Assembly (NCBI GenBank): GCA_963580455.1
Contig: OY756966.1
Location: 21,083,001-21,147,000, forward strand
Direction of reading: 5' to 3'
DNA from: Euonymus europaeus
Taxonomy: Eukaryota > Streptophyta > Magnoliopsida > Celastrales > Celastraceae
DNA: 64,000 bases
A program made the translations under genes and the position numbers. Under the pieces are notes generated by a model. The model had not been told where the DNA came from, did not search any database, and was given only the letters and a program-made list of their open reading frames with translations. Within the stretch, counting starts at the first letter, position 1; every line of letters begins with the position of its first letter. Shown piece by piece: positions 43,170 through 54,153 of the stretch.

Positions 43170-44159
43170 ATGGGAACAACAAAAGAAAATTTATTATGGA
43201 GCTCGGTAATGGAGAAATTATTTGTTGACATAATAGTCGACCAAGCTACAAGGGGTAATATGAATAATGGTGTCTTCCATAACCGGGTTTAGGCCACAAT
43301 ACTGCAAGAGTTGAATACAAAGTCTGAAAGAATGTACACCATCAAACAAGTCAAGTAGAAATTAAATCGGCTTAGAATCAAGCACCGTGCCTTTTCCGAT
43401 CTGCTCAACACTACTAGATTCTAATGGGACTCGGTGACTAATACAGTGACCGCAAATGAAGAAGTATGGGCAACATATTGCATGGTATTTTCAAAACCAT
43501 TTTTCGTACTTAATTTACATAGCAATACATGCCTCCGTTTAATTGTTGGATTTTCATCTCACTCACTTGTTCTTGAACTTCATCTCCTCCCATTGCAGGC
43601 ACATCCAGTTGCCCATCAATTCAAGAAGAAAGGTTGTGAGAACTATCGCAATCTTGGTATTCTTTTCAACACCGGCATAGCTACAAGAGTGCTTCATCAT
43701 GCCTCCACAGTGAGTCCTCCAAACACTGATAAAGAGAATGAGCTGGATGTTCAATATAGGACTGTTGGTGTCCATGTTGATACTGGAGATGATTTGGAAA
43801 AGGACTCTTTTGATGCTGACATGATGAACCTGAAGACGCGTAGTGGCAAAAGATTGGCAGCATTGGTGAAAAAGGTTTTCAAGAAGGAGTCAAGACAGAG
43901 TGATGTAAGCGATGATATACATGCATTTGTCAAAATTCAGAATGCAAAAGCTGAGAGGTTGAAGACATCCATCAATTGTGAGGCTACAAGTGCTGCCAGT
44001 AATGACTCCTTGACGCAAGCTATGAAAATACTCAACAAAATGCCTTTCTTGGTGGTTGTGCGTGTCTGGGCAGTCCCAATGTTCACTAATGCGGACTATA
44101 GAAAGATGTTTCTGGTGATAACGAACGAGATGAGGGCATGTTGGCTCCTTAGCCTCTAG
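43170..44159 (+). pseudogene. PIF/Harbinger ORF1: Myb/SANT-like DNA-binding protein
   Basis: From ATG 43170 it reads LLWSSVMEKLFVDIIVDQAT and so on through NGVFHNRV, YTIKQVK, LNRLRIKHRAFSDLL, VTANEEVWATYCM: the Myb/SANT-like (PF12776) fold. A 114-nt GT-AG intron (43485-43598) joins VWATYCM to AHPVAHQFKKKGCENYRNLG, the usual continuation. The C-terminal part (ADYRKMFLVITNEMRACWLL) matches plant ORF1 proteins. Three stops inside the SANT domain (after NRV, QVK and TRF) disable it. In PIF/Harbinger elements this protein helps the transposase reach the nucleus and bind the ends. Confidence 0.82.
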
Positions 44160-45274
44160 GATGTTCGTCTCTTGGTGAGTTTGAGGTGCTGTGTTTTAAA
44201 TCTCCCTACTGGATTATGGTTTCTTAAAATAATAAATTGTGATATGTTTGCATTAATTTGAGAGATTACTATTTGATCTTATATGTATGCATATTTCTGG
44301 ATGCATTCAAATCTTTATTTGTAGACTTATCATATTTATGTATTTGAACTATGTGAATGTAAATGGAGTATGTTTAGTTAATGTGGCTAAACTTTGTTAG
44401 AGTAAAAATACCTATGGAAATCTCCAGCTAAGTGAAGGATGTCATTAATAGAGATTCCCTTGTATGTTCAGAAAGTGAAGGATGTCATTAATAGAGATTC
44501 CCTTGTATGTTCAGAGATTCCTTTATATACAGTGATGTTTTTACAATGTTATTGTACCATAAAGCCACTCTCACTTAGCTTGACTATTACAGTGTCATTG
44601 ACTCCATAGGCATTGTGTGATGGACTAGTGAGTTGTATTTTTCTATAAAGCTATACATGTAGCTTGATGAGTGAAACTACCTTCTCTCATCATGTATCAC
44701 CAAATTTGGTCACATTGAATGGCAGCAGAACCAGGTAAGCTCATTATGTGGGTTTGTTTTGATGTCTTTACATATACATGAGTCTAGATTTTGGTTACAT
44801 GAAAGTTATTGCATGAATCTATAAAATTTTAAATTAGAGATAACTGACATTGTATTTCAATTTGATATCATCCTTTTTTCATAATGTCGACTCTAACAAG
44901 TATATAGATGGATACTTTTGTTGTTGTATGTCTTCTCTACATATGCGCTACTTTTTTGGTAGACACAAATTGTTATCATTAATTCCTGCTATTTGTCTAT
45001 GCTGCCATTGCTATCATTTTGAGATTACAGCAATGACATTTTGAGATTATATTATATGTATTCTATTTTGGTCATTCATAGACAAGGATGAGATGATTAT
45101 TGACAATATTTGGATAATGTTAAATGTATTTTAATTAAATATTCAGCTAAAAAAAACTCAAGTGCAAACTTGTTATGCTTACTCATTCTTTACTTGCATT
45201 GTTAATTGCTTATGATTTGTCCTTTTATGTGAGGTATTTGTTTAATGTCTTTGAAAGATATATAGACCCCAAGA
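44160..45274. other. Spacer between the two Harbinger genes
   Basis: AT-rich with a tandem duplication (separate entry) and TTATATACAG-type sequence near 44521. No coding signal. Confidence 0.5.
44431..44516 (+). repeat. 43-bp tandem duplication
   Basis: Two exact or nearly exact copies of AGTGAAGGATGTCATTAATA...TGTATGTTCAG, between the two Harbinger genes. Confidence 0.85.
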
Positions 45275-46472
45275 ATGTCTTTAAGTGACTCAGACGAAGA
45301 AGATTTGCTTGAATTATTTACAATAATTGAAGTATTTGAGTTTGAAGAGATGCATCGTTTAAGTAGTGTTCCAATGCGGACATCGACATTAACTGGTCGT
45401 GCTTACGTAATATAATTTCTTAATGGCCACCTGAGAGTATGCTACGAACTTTTTAGTACGAAAAAAATACTTTTAACCTTTGTAATGTGTTACAACAACG
45501 GAACCTTCTAGATGACTCTCAAAATGTGCATGTAGAAGAAAAAGTTTTATATTCTTGTTTATTATTGGGCATAATATTCGCCACAGAGTTATAGCAGATC
45601 GATTTCAACACACTACGAAGATTATATCACGACACTTTCGCAAGACTTTGAAAGTCATTTGTCAACTTGGGAAGGTACTAATTATACAAGGTTCGACGAA
45701 ACTCCCTAACCATTACAGTGAAAATCCAAAATATTATCCTCGGTTTGAGATACTGATTGAACTGTTTGTTATAAATTTAATCTTTTTCTAGCAGTTGTCC
45801 ATTAATATTGATATGTATGACTTTTATACCAGGACTGCATTGGTGCGATCTATGGGACACAAGTTAGTGCATGAGCTCCTACAGAGAAATTAACTACTTG
45901 CAGAGGAAGAAAAGCTATTGTGACTCATAATGTAATGTGAGTTTGCGATTTCAATATGATGTTTACGTTCGTTTACACAGAATGAGAGGGCACTGCTAAT
46001 GATTTCAGGGTATTCCTTGATGCGATACCAAGACCACAAAATACTTTTCCACGTCCTGTTGCAAGTATGAACATAATTTCTTTTTATTTTTTTTAGTTTA
46101 TACATAGACTAATGACAAATTATTCAAATTTGTAAATCAATATTATCTTGTTGATGTCGGATACCCATGCGTTCTAGGCTTTTTACCGTCGTATTATGGA
46201 GGTCAATATTACATTCAAGACTATTGAGGTCGAGGTTAAGGACCTTGTACCCGCACGAAATTGTTCAATTATAGACACTCATCAATGTGAATGATATTGA
46301 AAGATGTTTTGAAGTTCTTAATGTTAGATTTTTTATTTTAAAATTGATGCCTCCATAAAAAACAACTCGGCAGAGACTTATCATCATTGCATGTTGTACG
46401 ATTCATAATTTTTTACGCCAGCAAGCATAACATGATGCTCTTTTCCATACAAAAAAGAATTTAGATCCTTCT
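45275..46472 (+). pseudogene. PIF/Harbinger transposase, 5' part, split by gypsy D
   Basis: Start ATG 45275. HARBI1-type sequence in order: FEEMHRLSSVPMRTSTLTGR; LLGHN-type helix seen as FIIGHNIRHRVIADRFQHTT and HFRKTLKVICQLG; QDCIGAIYGTQVSA; GRKAIVTHNVM; CDFNMMFTFVYT; GTANDFRVFLDAIP; YYLVDVGYP; NVIERCFEVL; ACCTIHNFLRQQ. The DDE catalytic residues: the first D (normally GAIDGTH) is Y here, the second (ND-RVF) and the E (NVIER) are kept. Stops and frameshifts are present. The last residues before the insertion are cut at CTTCT and continue after 56117. Confidence 0.85.
46468..46472. repeat. Left target-site duplication of gypsy D (CTTCT)
   Basis: CTTCT at 46468-46472 matches CTTCT at 56118-56122, just outside the two LTRs. 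Confidence 0.85.
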
Positions 46473-47164
46473 TAATGATGCCAAAAACTGTCCGTCCTAG
46501 CTGACACCAATCAGTTCGGTCAGACCCCAAATTGCTGAGCTGGATGTTCTACACAGTAAGCAAACGTAAGCTAAGAGGGATCTCGAGTTAGCCCGGGGGG
46601 GCCGCTCCGACGCTCAAGTCAGTTAGGTAATTCTTAGTTGGGAGGGCTCGGTCTCTGAGAGCTCTTTCAACTTAAGCAACAGTAATGTCAGTTGTGACGT
46701 AAAAATTTATCTGATGCGTGGGGCTCCTTTTATAGAAATTTACAGAGTTCTTATTCTTTTAGGAATGAAACTTCTCTCATCCTTATCTGAACGCATTTTT
46801 CGGAGTCATAGTCCTTTTGGGTCTCTACTCCTTATAGGATTAGGACTCCTTAAAGAAGGGATGGATCTAGTTCGGATCCGGCAATGGCCGACCGACCACC
46901 CTATTAACTCAGAGTGACCGACCGACCTAAGTGCCCAAATAGTAGCATCATCACTTGATAGTTGAAGACCGAACCAATACAAGGAGGATGACTGACCGAA
47001 CAAACCACAGGCCTAAAGGAGCCAAGTAGAGGTAAAGTGGTCCGACCGACCGAACCACTATAATACTTTAGGTTGGTCGGTCCAGCAAGGCGCAACGCCA
47101 CCCGTCCGAGGTGGACATATACACGTGTCACAATCTTATTGGATGGACCAATTTTGCCACATCA
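46473..47164 (-). repeat. 3' LTR of gypsy D
   Basis: On the plus strand TAATGATGCC...GCCACATCA; the partner starts TGATGATGCC, so the outermost TG is mutated to TA here. On the minus strand it carries TATAAAAGGAGCC (around 46725-46734 on plus), the probable core promoter. GACCGACCGA motifs recur. Confidence 0.93.
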
Positions 47165-47180
47165 GATGCCCCCTACTCCT
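47165..47180 (-). promoter_or_regulatory. Polypurine tract of gypsy D
   Basis: GGAGTAGGGGGCATC on the minus strand, directly before TGATGTGGC of the 3' LTR. Confidence 0.75.
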
Positions 47181-47331
47181 TTTTTGAATCGTTTCTACGA
47201 TTTCCAATGAAGGAGTAATGATGGCCAGCTATGCCATTAATGTTGAGGCGGCGATTTGAATCAACAGTCTAGATGGTGGCTAGCCCAAGAGTCGCTATGA
47301 TCCATGCCGTTAATTCGTCCATTGCATCCAC

Positions 47332-47339
47332 TATAAATA
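47332..47339 (+). promoter_or_regulatory. TATA box candidate for the antisense gene of gypsy D
   Basis: CTATAAATACC on the plus strand, about 170 bases inside the 3' LTR and 180 bases before the likely ATG at 47512. It points away from the LTR, towards the antisense gene. Confidence 0.5.
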
Positions 47340-47511
47340 CCTGACATGTCATTTTCAACTTTACTTACTAGAAAGAATCTTGAAAAGTTCAAGCCGAACT
47401 GGTGCAATCCGAGATTCAAGGACAGACCGCGCTATCCGACAGTCCTTTGCTTTCTTCTTTCTAGTCCGAGCTATAAAACATTCTCAGGTTAGTTCCAGCT
47501 CTCTTATAAGT

Positions 47512-49307
47512 ATGTCTTTAGATTTTAGTTCTTCTTCTCCCAGTAGTTCGGACTCCTCTGATGCTAGGACCCTTAGTGATTTAAATTCTAGGATAGAAGT
47601 AGAAGATCCATCCCCTAGTTTAGGAAGCTCGGTTCGGATCACTTTTGATCCTCGGCCAGAGGTTGCTCCTTTCGGTCTTCCAGTTCCAAGTGATAGGAGA
47701 GGGGAGAACCATTCACACAAAGATGTCGAGCCGACCGAAATTAGTAGTTCTTATCTAGACGAGTCTTCCCTAAGAATAATTAGGGAGGAGATTGGGATTC
47801 CATGGCCTATGAGGCTAATCCGTCCCGAAGAAAATCCTTTTCATCCCTCAGATAATGAATTTGCAATTTCTTATCACTCTATGAAGCTAGGTGCTAGGGT
47901 CCCATATCCTCCAGCTGTGACCAGCTTCTTAAGGAGATCAAATATCTGTCCATCCTATCTGACCCCTAATTCTTGGTTCTTCCTTTGTACCATCCTAACT
48001 CTCTGTTCTAAGTATGAGATTCCTTTCTCTTCTCATGTCATCTAGCATATTCTTAAGCTGAATCACCATCCAAAGGCCTTTACTACTTTCAGTTTAGATA
48101 ACCTTTAAGAGGTGGAAGCAGGGCTACTTTATCGTGACCGTCCCACTTCCAGAACATAGTAGTTTGCCTTTTAGAAATTCCTATGGTGTACCTCGGATGA
48201 ACTACTTTAATTCCCTTCCCTGAGCTGAGGGATGATGAGAAGGGTTGGTTAGCTACCCTTACATCCTTTCTTCCACCCAATCCGTCCATCCCTTTGGTGT
48301 TCGACTTAGAGGACCACTCAAGGGCATTTACCTTGGATCGTCCTGATAAGCGATTCGACCAACAATCCTTACGTGGCTGGTCAGATGGTGTCAAAGATCC
48401 CGACACCTGCTGATTATGAGAGGTTTCGGGTCCACTCACTTGCGGACAAGGTGTCCGAGATGAACGTCTCTGCCATGAGGGTAAAATAATTTCAAAATTC
48501 TATCATCATTCATTTTTCTTTTTTGTCTGGTCAGTCTTTAACACTTGAACTCCTTTTGTAGCTTGTTTCCTGCCTCGCCACTCTTCTAAGCGGCATAGCC
48601 GATCTAACGGCTAATGAAACTGCTGCATTGGAGCGAGCTGAATCCACAGTTGAGTAGAGGGCTAAGGCAATGAATGACCTCGAGCGTGTGAAAGCCGAGC
48701 TAACTAAAGCAAAGAAGGCAGCCAGGGACGAGGGGCGGCGTCTCTGAGCAGAACTGGAGAACTTACAGTCTGAGCTGGAGTCTACAAAGGCTGTTGCTGA
48801 TTCCCACATCAAGCTGGCTGTTGCCAAGGCTTCCGGGATGGTCAGCAGTTGGGGGTCGATGAGTTCAAGCAATCCGAGGAGCTTGGATTGATGCTTCGTC
48901 ATGAGGGTTACTTCGGTGTCCGTGGTGCTTTCAAAACGGCCCGAAGAGCCCTTATTGACGCAGGTCTAGATCCTTCTCTTATGGACTAGTTCTGCCCCCC
49001 ATTAGTGGGTAAGGATGACTTGGTTGAGCCGAAGGAGGATATCAACGAGGAGTACAAAAGGGCAGAAGAGGCAAGGAAGAAGGCGGTCGAGTCATCCGAT
49101 AAAGAGGACGATGATGAACGAGAGGATGGCGAAGTTGAGCCTTTGATCGATCTGACCTTGCTCGATCCAACCATGCCTTCTAAAGTTCAACCACAAGAGA
49201 ATCCTTCCACCCAGCTGCCTGACGAACCAACCAGTCCACGTGCTGATCCGGCCGAAGTAATTGTTGAAGAGGTGGTCGAAGGGTCTCATGTAGATATAAA
49301 AAATTAG
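47512..49307 (+). pseudogene. Antisense gene of gypsy D (Transposase_28-like, coiled coil, acidic tail)
   Basis: It runs opposite to gag-pol. From ATG 47512 (MSLDFSSSSPSSSDSSDART) a Ser-rich leader leads to REEIGIPWPMRLIRPEENPF and then ISYHSMKLGARVPYPPAVTS with ICPSYLTPNSWFFLCTI, the pattern of the 'putative gypsy type transposon' family (Y---L--G-R-P-P ... P--L-PN-W). Stops follow from 48045. A GT-AG intron lies at 48481-48561 (AGG|GTAAAA ... TTTTGTAG|CTTG). The next exon is a coiled coil (LERVKAELTKAKKAARDEG), and the end (49005-49307) is very acidic. Same architecture as in element C, but different from the PMD of element A. Confidence 0.72.
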
Positions 49308-49412
49308 CCATTGTATTTGTTTATTTTTTTATGTAGCTTTTTGAGCCTTTAATAAAAAGTACTTTTTTTCTTTCAAGTGTAGTGTGCCCGTACCGTACCA
49401 CATTCTTGTACC

Positions 49413-49735
49413 ACCTCGGTCGTCTTAAATGACTTAGGATTTTTTGTCCTTTTGGTCTGACGAACTGGGGTGTTCCAATTATTTGACTGCCTTGGTCGTC
49501 CTTAATGACTTAGGATTTTTAATCCTTTTTGGTCTGGCGGATCGGGTTTTTTCGATAATAACTTTACTACCTCGGTCGTCCTTAATGACTTAGGATATTA
49601 TATCCTTTTTGTCTGACGGACCGGGTGTTCCCATAATTTGACTACCTCGGTCATCCTTTATGACTTAGGATTTTTAATCCTTTTGGTCTGACGGGCCGGG
49701 TGTTGTGTAGATAAGTTAAATTCGCCTCGGTCCGT
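49413..49735. repeat. Minisatellite of 75-80 bp, four units plus part of a fifth
   Basis: Units start near 49413, 49489, 49569, 49644 and 49724, each with CCTCGGTCGTCCTTAATGAC, then TTAGGATTTTTAATCCTTTT, then GGTCTGACGGACCGGGTGTT. GGATT-AATCC and TCCG/CGGA sub-motifs give each unit a short stem. It lies between integrase and the antisense gene. Confidence 0.92.
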
Positions 49736-49969
49736 CCTTTTAACTCGGGAATTATTCCTCTAAGTTAGGACCTTTTGTGGCATTTCCTTTGTTGGTGTCT
49801 TTTTGCTGACTGGCAATATCTTTTGAGGTAAAGCTAGTCTCTTTATTCGTCAAGATAACCAAACTAAATGGTAGCTTCAAGGCTTACCTTATTACAAAAC
49901 TATGGTAGATTCTATCTACTGATCTACACTTATTGAAAAATCAAAACTGGATAAGCAGAAAGAAAAGAA

Positions 49970-51067
49970 CTAGACATAGTACCGTCGAAGGTTATCAGCA
50001 TTCCATGGCCTCATCTTCCAAGGCTTACCTGGGTCTTCAATCCTGTAAGTCCCCTCTTTGAGAACTTCAATAACACGGTAGGGCCCTTCCCAGGTTTCGC
50101 CCAGTTTTCTAGGGTATTTTCCTGTTACCTTTACCCTTCTTAGGACCAAATCCCCTATAAAGAATTTCCTCACACGTACTCTCTTGTTGTAGTATCGTGC
50201 GGTTCTCTGCTTGTAGACTACAGTCCTGATCCTGGTTGCTTCTCTTGTTTCCTCCAACAAATCAAGGTTGTTAAAGAGTTGTTCATCATTTTCTTGCTCA
50301 TTGAAATTGGCAGTCCTCAAGGATCGGACTCCAATCTCTATTGGGATAACAGCCTCTGTACCGAATGACAACATAAACGAACTTTCACCTGTTGATGTGT
50401 GAGGTGTAGTCCAGTAGGACCAGAGTACTGAGCGCAACTCCTCTATCCATTTGCCCTTCGCATCATCCAGCCTGGTCTTTAATCTCTGAAGGATAGTTTG
50501 GTTGGTCACTTCTGCCTGACCATTTGCCTGTGGATGGGCTACCGAAGTAATTCTTAGGTCTTATGCATTTTGTGACTGACGAACTGCCTCCCATTATCTA
50601 CAACCAGGGCTCTTGGCAGTCCATACCTACAGACCAACGTTCTCCAAATGAAATCCATGACCTTATTTTCAGAGATCATGGCAAGTGGCTCCACTTCTAT
50701 CCACTTGGTGAAATAGTCTACTGATACAACCAGATTCCTCCTTTGTCCTGCTATATGGACAAACGGACCCAATAAATTCATGCCCTATTGAGCAAAAGGA
50801 CACGAATTTTGTATGGGAATGATCTCTGCTGGTGGCAGATGAGGTACACTGGAATGCTTTTGACATTTATCGCACTTCTGTACCAAAAGCTTGACATCTT
50901 TCATCATGGTTGGCCAATAATAACCACATCGAAGTACCTTGTGGCTGAGCACCTTTGCACCAATATGACTGCCACATATTCTTTTGTGTACTTCTCTTAG
51001 AGCATAATCTGCCTCTCGAGGGGCTAAGCATTTTCAGGTATGGGAGAGTGAAGGATCTCATGTACAA
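49970..51067 (-). pseudogene. Integrase of gypsy D
   Basis: Downstream of RNase H the frame passes through SFTLPYLK, then (other frame) a zinc region ending near 50860 with CDKCQKH. The core reads GMNLLGPFVHIAGQRRNLVV, YFTKWIEVEPLAM, and RALVVDNGRQFVSHK (second D). The E-containing NGQAE-type segment near 50525 is broken by stops; then GKWIEELRSVLWSYWTTPHT, IEIGVRSLRTANF and an SH3-like C-terminus (RVRKFFIGDLVLRRVK ... GTYRIED) ending NADNLRRYYV at 49970. At least two frame breaks. Confidence 0.85.
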
Positions 51068-51073
51068 CGCCCC

Positions 51074-51990
51074 CTAGATAATAGTATATCGTGCAGCTCT
51101 CCTTCGCAGACTCTTTGCCTCATTCTTATCCTCAGGTAACCTTCCTTCCACTAAGAATGACCTTATGAGATCCATCCAGCTAGGTTCCACTTCTATCTCC
51201 CCAACATGATTTTCATCCAATATGCTCTGTTGAGGGAGGATTTTAATTTTGACAGAGGTAGGTACCCTGGCTGAGCAGGCAAATGCCAATCTAGCTAACA
51301 CATCCGCTTTTGCATTTTCAGCCCTTGGGATATTCTTCAATTCTACTGTTGGAATCTGCGCCAACACCTCTTTCACCTTTGCCAAGTACTTGATCATACT
51401 AGGCCCTTTTGCTTCATATTCTCCCTTGATCTGCCCAACCACAAGTTGAGAGTCACTACTGATTGTAAGATTTTTCACTTCCAATTCTATAGCCAATCTT
51501 AGACCAGCTAGCACAGTTTCATACTCTGCTTCATTATTAGATGCTTTGAACTGAAAATGTAAAGCATGCTCTACTACTATGCCCCCCGGGCCGAGGAGCA
51601 ATATGCCAGCCCCACATCCATCTTGATTGGAAGAACCATCAACAAAGAGCTGCCACTGCTTCTGGTTGGCTTCTTGATCCTTGGTCGATCTATGACACTC
51701 AACAATGAAGTCAGCCAGTGCTTGAGCTTTGATGGCCTGTCTAGGTTGGAACTGGATGTCAAATTCACTTAGCTCAATCGCCCACTTGACCAACCTACCC
51801 AATGTATCAGGCTTTTGCATGACATTCTTCAGTGGTTGGTCAGTTAGTACTACTATGGGATGGGCCTGGAAGTAATGTCTCAATTTTCAAGCTGCTGTTA
51901 CTAAAGATAGAGCCATTTTCTCAGCCCTACTATATTTGGTTTCCGCGTCGAGCATGACCTTACTAGTGTAATACACCGACCTCTGCTCCT
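51074..51990 (-). pseudogene. Dual RNase H of gypsy D
   Basis: The first RNase H straddles a stop at about 51884-51886: YYTSKVMLDAETKYSRAEKM, then RHYFQAHPIVVLTDQPLKNV and LVKWAIELSEFDIQF. The second, plant-type RNase H follows: WQLFVDGSSNQDGCGAGILL, ASNNEAEYETVLAGL, SSDSQLVVGQIKGEY and KADVLARLAF, with D, E, D and D of the active site present. This second domain looks the best preserved part of the element. Confidence 0.88.
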
Positions 51991-54148
51991 TTTCTACTTC
52001 TCTTATCAATACCACACTGACTGCATGTTCAAATTTTGCCAGATAAAGATAAAGAACTTCCCCTTCCCTGGGGCAGGTCAATAATGGTGGTTGACTCAAA
52101 TATCTCTTCAAATCCTCAAAAGATTTTTGACATTCTTCTGTCCAACCGAACTCTCTTGCCTTCTTCAGGGACTGAAAGAATGGTCTGCATCTATCTCTTG
52201 ATCTTGCAAGGAAACGTCCTAGTGAGGCCGCCCGGCCTGTCAGTCTTTGCACTTCTTTTGTATTTCGGGGCGATTCCATTTTTAGAATCGCCTCAACCTT
52301 GTCAGGGTTGAATTCGATACCTCTCATTGTAACCAGAAAACCAAGAAATTTACCCGAACTTACCCCAAAAGCACACTTATCTGGGTTCAGCTTCATCTGA
52401 TACTTGTCCAGCATTGAGAAAACCTTACACAGGTCTGCTGGATGGTCTTCCGCCCTTTTACTTTTCACCACCATGTCATCCACATAGGCTTCAATGTTTT
52501 TTCCAATCAGATCAGCGAATATGTGATTGACCAAGCGCTGGTAAGTTGCTCCAGTATTTTTCAATCCGAAGGGCATCACCTTATAGCAGTAGGTCCCTTC
52601 TGGGGTGATGAATGAAGTGCTCTCCTCGTCATCAGGATTCATCTTTATCTGATGATATCCAAAGTATGCATCCAAGAAACTCAATACCTCGTGTCCTGAG
52701 GTAGCGTCAACCAATTGGTCAATCTTGGGAAGGGGATAACTGTCCTTAGGACATGCCTTGTTAAGATCTATAAAATCCACACACATTCTCCATTTGTCGT
52801 TGGCCTTTCTCACCATTACGACATTAGCTAGCCAGCTCGGATACAATACTTCACGGATGAAATCTACATCAAGAAGCTTCTTCACCTCTTCTTTGATAGC
52901 ATTTTGCCTATCAATCGCAAAATTCCTTCTTTTTTGTTTAACTGGCTTTATCCTAGTCTTAATGCATAAATGATGGGTTATCACATAAGTACTAATTCCA
53001 GGAATATCATTCGCACTCCAGGCGAAAGTTTTTAAGTTGTCAATGAGGAAATCTGACAAATTGCTCTTCAACTTATCATCAAGTTGAGAGCCAAGGAACA
53101 ACTTTTTGGACCCTCCTCCCACCATGAGTGGGACCAGTTCTTTTGTCGGGGTTGGATGGAAAGTGTTGTCTTCCTCCCGAACATCCAAACTCTCCACCGA
53201 TATAGAGGACTTCTTCTTATCCTTCAATTCAGTATAATAGATGCCACGAGCCATCTTCTGATCTCCTCCAACTTCACCAATTCCTCTGGCAGTTGGGAAT
53301 TTCATTTTGAGATGGTATGTTGACACTACTGCCATAATCATACGTTGGAGGAGTCTGTCGATGATTCCATTGTAGGTCGCTTTCACATCTACAACTAACA
53401 GGTCAACAATATTCATCGTAGTTCGAGGGTGAGTACCCAGTGCCACGGGTAGGGATATGATTCCCTTCGGGATGATAGGTTCTCCTGTAAAACCATAAAA
53501 TGGCACATCGGTTGGTTTCAACCAGTCTTCAGAGATCTTCATCTGCTTGAAAGCATGGTAGAATAGGATGTCGGCTGTACTTCCATTGTCCACCAACATC
53601 TTCTTTACCGTAAAATTTGCTATGATTGCTTCTACCACCAGAGGATCATCATGCGAATAATGAATCTTTCCCTCATCCTTCTCTGAGAAGGTGATGCTTT
53701 CTTCATCCCTTCGGTTCTTCTTTGGTGGGGGCATTTGCTCATTTAACCGGACATAGGTTCTTTCTGCTGATGAACTGTACCCCCCGGTCGCCGGTCCACC
53801 AATAATGACTCCAATGGTTCCAGCTGTCTTATCTTCATGTCTAGGAGACCTATCTCCTTTTTGGGGGGATCTTGATCTACCTCTTGATCTTTTTCTCTCA
53901 TTTCCCCGTCTGTCATCTCTTCTTCCGTCATCCCTTGATCTCTTACCTCCTCTACCAGCAGTGTACTGGTTCAGATATCCCCTTCTAATGAGGCTTTCAA
54001 TTTCATCCTTCAGGTGCCTACAATCATTGGTGTCATGACCATGATCTTTGTGGAACCTGCAATACTGATCGGATGACCTCTTCTCTGGTGGTGATCTCAT
54101 CTTCTTCGGCCACTTAACCAAATTTTGGTCTCTGATTTCAAGAAGCAC
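51990..54148 (-). pseudogene. Nucleocapsid, protease and reverse transcriptase of gypsy D
   Basis: A 753-codon open frame (51887-54148). Knuckle CRFHKDHGHDTNDC near residues 31-44 (C-x2-H-x4-H-x4-C); basic RS-rich linker; protease KKMLVDNGSTADILFYHAF near 180-200; RT with GISTYVITHHLCI, WRMCVDFIDLNKACPKDSYP, FGLKNTGATYQRLVN, the catalytic AYVDDMVVKS and CAFGVSSGKFLGFL; then the first part of RNase H. It is open, but gag lies in another frame and the RNase H is cut by a stop, so the polyprotein is broken. Confidence 0.88.
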
Positions 54149-54153
54149 ATTTT

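Noticed and set aside
48531..49289. Minus-strand open frames of 60-120 codons around 48.5-49.3 kb
   Set aside because: They mirror the coiled-coil and acidic coding sequence of the antisense gene of element D on the plus strand.
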